A DNA stretch of 64,000 nucleotides from Plasmodiophora brassicae (taxonomy: Eukaryota > Endomyxa > Phytomyxea > Plasmodiophorida > Plasmodiophoridae): the NCBI GenBank assembly GCA_039704465.1, contig JASFAU010000004.1, positions 186,001-250,000 on the forward strand, in the 5' to 3' direction. The stretch's first letter is position 1. The number at the start of each line of letters is the position of its first letter. The translations under genes and the position numbers were made by a program. Shown in pieces: positions 23,417 through 35,759 of this stretch. The notes below the pieces were generated by a model, which saw nothing but the letters and a program-made list of their open reading frames with translations, was not told the DNA's origin and made no database searches.

Positions 23417-23750
23417 ACCAACGCGTTGCTGGATCCGTCGCCGTTCCGTCTGAGCCTCACGCTCGTGAAGATGTGCAGCGACCTCCCAAATTACTGTTTG
23501 TGCTTTGCCCGCCGTCATCGCGTCGTCGTCGTCGTCGTCAGCTCCTGGGACGCACGACGTGCGGCAAGATGCTGAATTCGCCGGTGGTGGTCGTTGCGCG
23601 GGACTGGTGACCCGTTCTGTAGGCCCCGATGATCATGGTCATGACTCACGACAGGGTCGGCGTGACGTCCTGCCTACCTGCAAGTGATGCACGTTCCGTC
23701 AGTTCGATAACAATCTCGCGAATCTGAGGCAGGTATCATTGTCGCTGGCC
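23417..23750. other. Intergenic with GTC microsatellite
   Basis: No gene seen. A short run of GTC/CGT triplets lies at about 23520-23541. Antisense frames here only shadow the cyclophilin end. Confidence 0.5.
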
Positions 23751-24266
23751 ATGTCGCTCGCCGCCCCGTGTGTGGTGGTGCTCCTTGCTATCGCTGCTGT
23801 CCAGCCTTCTGCAACACAATTCGCGCCGGCCACGCCCGGTACTGGGTCCGATTCGACACGACTGCCTGGGACGACGCTATCCACGCCTGTCGTGGGCTCC
23901 AGGAACTGGCGTGCTCCGTCGACCGATACTGGCAATAGTGGCACGCCGTCACCTCATCCGTTGTCGCTTCAGGACGACCTGTCGTCGGCGCCACCAGCGG
24001 TCCAGATCCTGCACGAGCGCGCCGCCGAGGAGCTGAGCGCGGACGACCAGGAGGCTCTCGCCGTGCTGGAGGCTCGCCAGTGGGCCGACCAGCACAGGCG
24101 GGACAGCATCCACAGCAACCTTCGCGGCCAGTTCCAGAACCTGGACACGACCTACGGCCGCCTGCAGACGAACGCCGCCGATACCGCCCAGCGTGCGTTC
24201 GACTCCAACGCCGACCACGCCTACCAGCTCAGCAACGACAACCTCGTCGCCGCACGTACCACGTAA
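23751..24266 (+). CDS. Small secreted protein, unknown
   Basis: An intronless frame of 171 residues starts at ATG 23751 with a good signal peptide (MSLAAPCVVVLLAIAAVQPS, cleavage probably near SATQF). Then comes a Pro/Ser/Thr-rich linker (about residues 22-75) and a charged helical C-terminal half (EELSADDQEALAVLEARQWA, then NLDTTYGRLQTNAADTAQRA). There are no cysteines after the leader and no known domain. A poly(A) signal AATAAA lies just after the stop, at about 24276. Size and leader make it a candidate effector or lumenal protein; that is inference. Confidence 0.65.
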   Translation: MSLAAPCVVVLLAIAAVQPSATQFAPATPGTGSDSTRLPGTTLSTPVVGSRNWRAPSTDTGNSGTPSPHPLSLQDDLSSAPPAVQILHERAAEELSADDQEALAVLEARQWADQHRRDSIHSNLRGQFQNLDTTYGRLQTNAADTAQRAFDSNADHAYQLSNDNLVAARTT

Positions 24267-24275
24267 TCCCCTCCA

Positions 24276-24281
24276 ATAAAG
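24276..24281 (+). terminator. Poly(A) signal AATAAA
   Basis: AATAAA about 10 bases after the stop of the small secreted protein gene. Confidence 0.5.
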
Positions 24282-24446
24282 TACACGCCGCGTCCGTTGG
24301 CCTGTCTCCCATTGTCCAGGCAAACACGGCGTGTGTGTGTAGCGCGCCCTAATGTCCGCCGCGACGCGTACTTTATTGCAGCTCGCCCTAATCGTCGTGG
24401 CCGGCCCCCAAAAAGCGACGCAGGAAAGCGGCGGGGACTCCGCGGC

Positions 24447-27080
24447 ATGCAGCTGCAGGTCGATGGCGTGCGACGGGCGATCGTCGCGCTGTCGTCGCCG
24501 TCCTCGCCGGACGACGTCAACGCCGCCAACGCGTTCCTGATGCGGTACACGGCGTCGTCGTCGGACGCGTTCGCCGTCTGCACGACGTTGCTGCTGGGCG
24601 GCGACGACGACGTCGTGGCGCAGGGCGCCGCCTACGTCCTCCATGCGGCGGTGCAGAGCCGTTCCGACGGGCTGTCGGTCAGCGATCGCCGGCAGCTGAT
24701 CCAGGTCCTTCTGGGCGTTGTTCGCCGACGACGTGCGTCGTCGTCGAAGCAGTTCATCCAGAAGTTGTCGCAATCGATTGGGTGCCTGGCCGTTTCGGGG
24801 CCGCTGGACGACGCGACCTCCCTGCTGGACTCGCTGATGATGTCGCCCGACGACGTCACAATCGTGGCGTCGTTTCTGGAAGCAATGCCGTCGTCCAAGA
24901 AAGCGCATTCCCAGCGCCAGATGCTGAAGCACGCCGTTCTCGCCCGTCGCGATACGTTTCTGAACCTTCTTCGACATTCCCCGCCCCACGCCGCCATCGA
25001 ATGCATCGCCCGGGCTCAGGTCTCCGATTGCAACCTTCTGTCAACGCTGTCGGCGCTGTCCAACGCGCAGGTTCTCGATCTCGTCATCTCGGCGTTGCCA
25101 TCGTCAACCACGGCGGTCGAGATCCTGACGGACGCGATTCGAAACGAGGGCGTCTCCGAAACGTTGCGGGCGTTCGCGTCGTCGCGGCCGACGGTGGACC
25201 GCATTCACCTGGCGCTGAAGTCTGCCGCTGACGATCACGTCCGGCACGCCCTGGTCGTGCTGTGCTCGGCGATGCCCGCCGAAACGACGTCCGGCGCCTG
25301 GATCGACCTCGTCATGGGCATTACGCGCAGCATGACCGTTCGTGAAGCGGACGTCTGCAGCGATTTCTGGCTGGAACTGCTAACGCTGTCGCTGGATGAC
25401 ATCCCGGCGCCGTTCCACGCGGGCACTCTGGCGTCCGTCCTGGTCGTCCATATGCAACTCCGGGATGGGGACGAATGGGAGGAGCATCGAGCAGCGTTCC
25501 GGGACGGCCAGGCTGTCGACCTCTGCGTCAGCATGTACTACGCTCTCGGCGACGGTGCTGACGTCTTCTGTTGCGCGATGCGTTTCCTCCTCTGATGTAC
25601 TGTCCGTTAGGGTTCCTGAACGACGAGGTCCTCAGGCGATTGCAGGCGCCAACGTCTTGGCACGAAGCGGAGGTCGCGTTCCACGTGCTGGAGTCGATCG
25701 CACCCGCCGTTACGGGCGGGTCCCCTATCCTGGCCGCGCTGCTGGACGTTTCAGTCGCGTACCTCGCCACCAGAGACGGTATAAATGCACACGCCATCGA
25801 TAATGCGGCCGTGCATCTTATTCCAAGATCGCACAGTTCCGGTACTCGTGCGAGGCGCCGCGCGTGTCCTGTCCTCGTTTCCTGTCGCTCGTGCTCTTGA
25901 ACCTGTTCTCACCGTGTTTCCAACGTCGAATGATGACGCCGCAGACGCTCTGTCTCTGGCCGCCTTTCGATGCGCGATGCGCCGGGCGCCCGATGGACCT
26001 TTGTCGCAGACTGTGCTCAGTGCGTTGCCCCCCTGCATTGTCCGAGGTTACCAGCCGTCTTCGTCGACCCTGTGCGCGTCCCATATCGCGAGCGCGACGG
26101 TCTCTCTACTGTGGCCGTCGTCCAGTTCGTCTCCCCACGATCTTCTCACCGCCGTAATCAACGAGCTTCACGCGGCCGCGCCTACTCACCCAAACGCGCT
26201 CTACATGTGGGCCTCGCTGTATCGCGTTTGCTGATCTGCCCGCTGACGCCACCGTCCCCTCAGGCTGGCGAGTATCGTGTCGCATGCCAGTGGCCGCTCC
26301 GGTGTCGAGTCATTGCTCCACGCCACGATTGTGCTCCTGCCTCGGTGCACCGCAGCGCCTGCTGCCCTCGCCGCTGTCGCGATCCCAGTCATCCGCTCGC
26401 TGGAAGCGTCTGACGTGTCGGCAGCGTCGTCGCTGATCGCCGTTCTGCAGCACGCTGCGCTGGAAGGATCAGTGGATTGCATGCGCGCGCTTGGCGTAGC
26501 GGCGTCCAATTTGCACAGCTGCCATCATCTGCTCGACAGTTTTGTCGGTCGCGTCCTGGACGCGTCCATTCGAAACGCCGACATGGCGTGCGCGTTTGTT
26601 GCATTCGGTGCCTCGCTGGGGACTCGGGATCACCGTTTCCTGCTGTTCGCTCTATCTGTGGTCAGTCCCGACCATTGCGACGATCGTGACTTGTCGGTAG
26701 CGGCTCTGGCCGTCTTCAACCACCTGCTGAACCGGTCCGCGTTATCCGAGGAACTGGCCGTCGCTCTCGCCCGACGCCTCCTCAACGGTATTGCACGCTG
26801 GGCCCCCAAACAACTATTAGGGAAGTACGCTGAAACGTTGTACTCCGCTATGAGGACAACCGGTGTTCGTGAAGACCTTATCGCTGAAGCGCTCTCGAAC
26901 ATACCTGCTCGATGTCCAACGGACGACGAAATTCGCCTCGTCGCTGCGTCGTTCCGCGCCTTGACGGACGGCGACGGCAACCGGCGACGGTTCGCCGCCA
27001 TGGTTGACGATCTGGCTGTGTGCTGCCGCTCGGACGCGGTGTCATTCGATTCTCTCCTGGCCTACCAGTTATTGTCTTAA
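24447..27080 (+). CDS. Transportin-3/importin-13-like karyopherin
   Basis: Four exons give about 860 residues, close to the roughly 920 of transportin-3. Exon 1 runs from ATG 24447 to about 25582; later introns lie near 25583-25610, 25780-25840 and 26229-26264, each with phase closing (for example LYR joined to LASIVSH). It is HEAT-like alpha-helical throughout. Recognisable family points are the N-terminal sequence around ANAFLMRYTASSSDAF, the helix pair LSQSIGCLAVSGPLDDA and the block DEWEEHRAAFRDGQ followed by SWHEAEVAFHVLESIAPAV, which matches the central TNPO3 segment. It should carry cargo such as SR-type splicing factors through nuclear pores under Ran control. TNPO3 and importin-13 cannot be told apart by eye, and the assignment is of moderate strength. 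Confidence 0.6.
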
Positions 27081-27582
27081 TCGACCTGCACTGTATTAAC
27101 TATTGTCGGTATTATAAAGTGTCCTCCCCCACGAGAGCAGAACGATTGTGAGCCTGGGCAAGTTTGGCCATGCAACCAACAGGGGCCCGAGGTGTTCGTG
27201 GACAATGGGATGACATGATCCTGCAGCGTCAGGATTTGCCAAGACGGGTCAAGCAATCCTCCCTTCCCGCCGCCACCACCATTCCGCTCCGGTTCGCCAT
27301 GGCATGCGACTCAATGCAGCAAACCTCAATCCTTCGGCCCGTCTCGCGCTATTGGTCACCGAGCTGGCGTCCTCGGCGGTGCCTCAGTGCGCGCGATGCG
27401 GCACAGTCAGGCAACGTTCATAACGAAATCGAGGGCATCAGCCGGCACGTCCGCCCAGAGCGCTGCTAAGCGACCCGCTGGAGTACTGCATCTCGCCTTC
27501 ATACACTATAGTCCATTCCGGCACCGTAATAGGTTAGAGCTGGCTGCAGAATACAATGGTAGATAGACGGAACGGCCGGGCG
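27081..27582. other. Convergent intergenic region
   Basis: No gene seen between the plus-strand karyopherin and the minus-strand lipid-transfer gene. It probably contains both 3' UTRs. Confidence 0.5.
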
Positions 27583-28700
27583 CTACTCGTTGTTGGACCG
27601 CGTCTGCTGCTGCTGTGGATCGTTCCCGCTGGCATCGCTCGGCTTCGGCCTGTTCAGGCCGAACTTGGCCGTGAACCGATCGCGCATCTTGTGCTCCTTC
27701 TCGGCGAGGCTCTTGACGGACGACGAGAACTTCTGCTTGATCAGCGACCGCGACTGCTTCAGCACGCTGCTCTGCACGTGCGATTCGATCTTGCCGACGA
27801 GCTTGTCCCACGTCCACAGCTCGTGGTTGCACGAGAACGCGTCGATCACGACGTTCAGGTCGTCTGCAAACGGCAACCGTCAGCGACATCCAACCAAGCC
27901 ATGTGTGTCGCCGCGCCGACCCAGGTCGAAGAAACTGCCCCGGAACGAGATGAAGAACTCGAGCTCGCCAATGTGCAGGTACTTGAAATAGTTCTGCGTC
28001 ACAGGCTGGGCCGGCGACGCGTCCTGCCCCAGCGCTGCCGACGACGCGGCATCGTTCGACGGCGCCTGCCTGAAATCAAAGACCGACGCATCCGTCGAGT
28101 GCCTGGATAGGTCTTTGCCTCGTGGGCCGCCGTTTCGCGCGCTGTGCAGGATCATGGCAGGGCGCCTCGGGCGCATGACGGCCTTCTGTTGGGCGCTGCT
28201 ATAGCTGGAAGCGACCGAAGGGCCCGGGGTGCTCGAGACACTGTCGTCGACGTTGAAGTCCTTGGCGAGCAGCGACTTCGGGTCGGCGCCGGCACGCTTG
28301 ACAGCCGGGTCGGCGCTGGGGAAGAAGTAATCCCGCATCCAGGCGTAGTGCTGGGCGTGCACCTTGATGATCAGGGGGAACACCAGGCCGCGGCGTGAGT
28401 GCAATGGGCCAGACTGGGCAACTCGGACGGCGGCCTATCTTGGTTTCTTGGAGACGTTCGCGGGGAACCCTACACGATCATGCATGAATGCCGGGCCTGG
28501 CGTGCGGGTAACTCTGCACATACCGATCACCTGGGCACGCACACGAACCATAAGCTCCAGACTGTCTTTCGCCATTTCCCATCGCGAATGCGGGGCGAGC
28601 ACGTCCGGCCAGGGCGCATTCGGGGCCAGATTACGGACGCGAAACTCCTTGACGGTACCTTGAAGGACACCGTCAGTCGGGCGCGCTCGTGGACAACCCA
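27583..28700 (-). CDS. Bridge-like lipid-transfer protein (SABRE/FMP27/Hobbit family), C-terminal fragment
   Basis: Minus-strand exons near 28665-28530, 28404-27935 and 27876-27583 encode the end of a very large RBG-type lipid-transfer protein that forms lipid channels at ER contact sites. Family points are NLAPNAPWPDVLAPHSRWEM, then FPLIIKVHAQHYAWMRDYFF (family pattern: PLxIxLT...YFFP), NYFKYLHIGELEFFISFRGS, and after the last intron DLDDLNVVIDAFSCNHELWT and WDKLVGKIESHVQ. The tail is basic and Gln-rich and ends at 27583. Family members have more than 2,000 residues, so most of the gene should lie to the right. Instead, from about 28,730 the sequence is plus-strand DNA-PKcs, so this copy is truncated at its 5' side. 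Confidence 0.6.
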
Positions 28701-29932
28701 CCGCCAGGCGTTACCGATGAAGGCCCTCAACGACAATCTCGACATTGGGACGTACTCGGTGATCCCCGTGACCAGATCCCTGGGCCTTATCGAATGGATA
28801 CCCGACACGGTCAGTTGAACGGTCAGGTCAATATATAGGTGCTGACGGCCCAACAAGATGCCTCTGGGATCCGTTGTGGAGAACCGGGTTGGTCAGAAGG
28901 GTCTGCACGATTGCTCGGATGCCTACTCGAAGGCGCTGACCGCAATGTCGGAGCGCACGCGGCGAAAGTCCAAGAAACCGACGCCGCTGCTACAGTCGTA
29001 CAGGGACCTGTTCGAATCCGGCCTCCCCGACGATGACGTTGTCGCCGCGTTTCACAACACGCATTCGGGGATGCCTTGGGATCTGCCCTCGCGTATTGCG
29101 ACCTCGCTGTGCAACTCGCCGGAAGCGTTCCTGACAATTCGCACGGCACTGGTGACATCGTTTGCCGTCGGCAGCATCGCCAGCTACATCGTTGGAATCG
29201 GGGACCGACACCTGGTAGGTCGACCACCTCCTGTCAACGTGTTGATCGGCATGCCTGACGTGCGCGGCCCCTCAGGATAACTTCCTTGTTGGCGAGAGGA
29301 CCGGCCGCATCGTGCAGATCGACTTCGGCGTTGCGTTTGGTGCCGGCCTCGACCTGGCCGTTCCCGAACTGGTGCCGATCCGGTTCACGCCCATGTTCCA
29401 TACCCGCTGCACCTGTCGTACGCCTTGATGCACCAGACGATGGCGCATGCACTTCAGGTAAGGCCATGACGCACCGCGGAACGTCATCCACAGGTTCAGG
29501 TGTGGTTGGTAGGCGTTCCGGGCACACCGTTCCCATCTGGTCAGCGTGATGTCCGTGTTCGCTCGCGAGCCGCATGTCGACTGGCAGGCCGAGGACCTCC
29601 GATTCGAACACGATGGGGGCGCGACATTCCCCCAAGCGGCCACGTCGTCCGGATCGGCAAGTCTAGCCGCCAGTAGTCGTATCGCGACGGCCCGGTCGAA
29701 GCTGGAGGGGCGGTCGTCCGTCCAGGTGATGCTGGGGGAGTTCGCCAGGACGAAGCATGCGACGTCGAGGTACGCTGGTCGAATGAAGGACCTGATTACT
29801 GGGGCTGGAGGGCGCCCCGACTACGGTGCCGACCCGTTGAGTGTCGACGACCAGGTGGCGTGCCTCCTGGAACACGCGTCCGATCCCGCCTTGCTCGGCC
29901 GCTCATGGCAGGGATGGCGCCCGTTCGTCTAG
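28701..29932 (+). pseudogene. PRKDC: DNA-PKcs C-terminal half of kinase domain plus FATC (5'-truncated)
   Basis: Plus-strand exons end at 28809, then run 28858-29214, 29276-about 29459 and about 29515-29932. They encode LDIGTYSVIPVTRSLGLIEW, then SPEAFLTIRTALVTSFA, the catalytic loop GIGDRHLDNFLV, the metal-binding QIDFGVAFG, then VPELVPIRFTPMF. After a frameshift near 29400 (a few codons lost relative to family spacing) come MHQTMAHALQAFR, SVFAREPHVDW and the FATC end VACLLEHASDPALLGRSWQG, closing WRPFV at 29932. The match to DNA-PKcs rather than ATM, ATR or TOR is clear from SPEAFLxxR, PVPEL-type wording and the C terminus. The N-lobe of the kinase and everything upstream are missing; the sequence left of about 28,700 is the antisense lipid-transfer gene. 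As it stands it cannot make an active kinase. Confidence 0.75.
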
Positions 29933-29935
29933 CAT

Positions 29936-30249
29936 CACCTGCGGCGACGGGTATGTGATGCTCAAGTACGTACCGTCGAAGGGCTCCGGGGTTGTCGAAT
30001 ACAGGTCCACATGAACAACGACTCTGGTTTGGAGACCCCTGTGGTGCAATCGGGCCACCCTTTGTGTGTTTCCATGGACGCCTGTCAACTGGCGACCAGC
30101 GCCGTCACGACGCCCTCCCATAGCCCTGTCACCTAACGGCGACGGGGGAGCCTGTTGCTCAATCGGGCCCCTATTTAGGGTCCTGGCCTGTTGGGCGCCT
30201 GCCGACGGGGACCTGCGCCGCCGCGGCGCCCACCGTCATTTCTGTCGCC
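29936..30249. other. Intergenic after DNA-PKcs end
   Basis: No gene recognised. Short open frames on both strands only. Confidence 0.4.
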
Positions 30250-31250
30250 GTCCAGGTACTGGCGATTCTCGGTGATCTCGGATCAGTTGGACGCCGTCCA
30301 GTACAACCCTATGCCTTGTGGGCGTAGTCGACGTCCTCGCGGCAGCTGAGCTTCACGGTTCATCGACGATTGCCGTGTGGCGGTTGTACGCCTTCGCGCA
30401 GCGTCAGGATCGATGTCGAATCCAGCTAGGTTGGTCGCCTGCGGTAGGATGCACCCGTCGATGGTCGTAGCGCCTGTGAAGTTCTGCGATGTTTTACTCA
30501 TTACTGGAAATAGAGTTTCTCAGATCCGTTATGACGTCGAAAGGATTCTGGCCAGCTGCGTGAGCGCTCAGGTAAACGCGGACGAGATGGTCACGCTCGT
30601 GAAGGCGCAGGTCACGCTCTTGTAGGCGTTCTTTGGCCAGGTCGTTCTTGCACTTGAGGATGACCGCGACCATTGCCGCCATCCCGCCGAGCAGGACTGC
30701 AACGGATACAACAATGAGAACGATGTTCATCGGTCGTCGCTGCACGGGATTGTGTACCTCCGTCTGCCGCGGTCCTGCTCGGCGGGATTGCTGCGATGGT
30801 CGCCGTCGTGCTCAAATGCAGGAAAGATACAGCCAAACAGCGCCTTCAAGAGCGTGACCTGCGCCTTCAAGAGCGTGGCGACCTCGTTCGGGTATCCCTG
30901 AGCGCCCATGCAGCAGGCCAGAACCCGTAAGAAGTGATGACGGACCTTGAGAACTGTATTTCGACGAACCAGTAATACATATGCCAGACTTTCGCCTAGT
31001 AGCTCCAGTATGCACGAAGAACGTTACAAGCGCTACGACCGTCGATGGGTGCATCCTATTGCAGGCGACCAACGTGGTTTCGACGTCGATCGTGACGCTG
31101 CGCGAAGCGTACAACCGCTACGCGCGATCTTCGATGACCGCGAAGTTCAGCATCCGCGGGGACGTCGGCTACACCCACATGGCATAAGGTAATTGTACTG
31201 GACGGTGTCCAAATGAACGAGATCTCCGAGAATCACCAGTACCTGGACGT
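30250..31250. repeat. Inverted duplication 3 carrying a small membrane-protein gene
   Basis: Sequence at about 30250-30720 recurs inverted at about 30775-31250, with clear divergence (perhaps a quarter of bases differ) and a short centre near 30740. Both arms encode the same protein, reading outward from the centre, followed by the same downstream block (ATTIDGCILPQATN at left, ATTVDGCILLQATN at right). The divergence makes it older than palindromes 1, 2 and 4. Confidence 0.8.
30494..30730 (-). CDS. Small single-pass membrane protein in left arm of inverted duplication 3
   Basis: The frame MNIVLIVVSVAVLLGGMAAM opens with a transmembrane or signal-anchor helix, then a strongly charged helix (KERLQERDLRLHERDHLVRV) and SAHAAGQNPFDVITDL, ending at 30494. 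About 78 residues. No family recognised. The sequence further left (to about 30283) reads open only after a frame change, so the gene may have lost a 3' exon. Confidence 0.45.
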   Translation of the reverse strand: MNIVLIVVSVAVLLGGMAAMVAVILKCKNDLAKERLQERDLRLHERDHLVRVYLSAHAAGQNPFDVITDLRNSISSNE

Positions 31251-31431
31251 CGACGGAGACGCCCTGACCGACGAGGCCCTGAACGGCTGGACTGAAAACC
31301 ACATCAGCCCGCTGCCGACGACCAGCCACAGCCTACGCCTTCAGGCAGCACAATGCAAAGCGAATGCGCACGGCGGGACTCCTACTTCCCGTATCGTGCA
31401 ACGAGATGGCAACCGATATCGTTGTCTGTAA
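30770..31431 (+). pseudogene. Right-arm copy of the small membrane-protein gene, broken
   Basis: The plus-strand translation LLGGIAAMVAVVLKC, then RLQERDLRLQERGDLVRVSL, parallels the left-arm protein but lacks the start and stops after SAHAAGQNP. Further on, NVTSATTVDGCILLQATNVV to VGYTHMA (30995-31187) and, in another frame, EISENHQYLDVDGDALTDEA (31213-31431) read like parts of one coding region split by frameshifts or unseen introns. No function can be given. Confidence 0.4.
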
Positions 31432-32051
31432 AGGGGAACGTACAAATTTTGTAGTTTATGAGAAACGTTCAAATTTCACCCGCCCATGTACACGATTGTC
31501 ACATCAAGGCGAATCTTGAGCAGGAAATCGGATTTACCGCAGGTCCCTGTCGTTGGTCCCCCATTGGTTTCCAACCCATCCCAAGAAGGGAGGCCCGGCG
31601 GCAGCGACCACAAACGAACGCACATCGAGGTATAATCAGCGGCCGTGAGCATCCGTAGAAGGTCCCAGGCGACCATGACAGGGGCCCCTTGGTGTTATAG
31701 ATAGGTGGTCCAGGCGCTGGCATTCCCGATTCCAGCCCGACACATCCTGCCGTGGCTCGGAAGTGGGCAACGCGAATCTGTGCCATGCTGCCAGGGGTTT
31801 GCTGCAGGTATCACCAGAATCCGAGCGTTGCGGTTGGGAAGATCGGTTGCCCGACCGAGCGCCCCCTTTACTGATAAACCGTGGCGCGACCAAAGATCAG
31901 GGTAAACTCGGGGTAGTTTCGTTCAAATGCCCGCAATGTTTGCGTGTCTTTTTTGCGGGAGGTGGAAGTCGAATGGCTGGGCCTGGGAAGGAAACGGAAT
32001 ACAACGCGAACCTGTCATTTGCATTCGACGCGTGTCCCCGGCGAGGTGCCG
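31432..32051. other. Intergenic, no gene seen
   Basis: Short competing frames only. The end of this stretch (about 31900-32051) is probably the promoter/5' UTR of the coiled-coil gene. Confidence 0.4.
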
Positions 32052-35607
<3,556 letters not shown>

Positions 35608-35691
35608 GCACCTGTGGGCATCGTCGTCGTCACACACAAACACTATTTCATGTCGTCCTGCTGTTGATCCTGTTGTGCCCCCCTATTCTAC

Positions 35692-35697
35692 AATAAA
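35692..35697 (+). terminator. Poly(A) signal AATAAA after histone H3
   Basis: AATAAA 85 bases past the H3 stop codon; no stem-loop of the metazoan replication-dependent type was seen. Confidence 0.55.
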
Positions 35698-35759
35698 AGC
35701 ACTTCAGCGCGTTTACGTTCGTTTGCATACGCGGCCGCCGCCGACACATATGCACAGGG

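Noticed and set aside
28399..28818. Plus-strand frame 28399-28818 as one exon of the DNA-PKcs fragment
   Set aside because: Only its last part (from about 28735) reads like the kinase. The earlier part is antisense to the lipid-transfer exon and shows no N-lobe motif.
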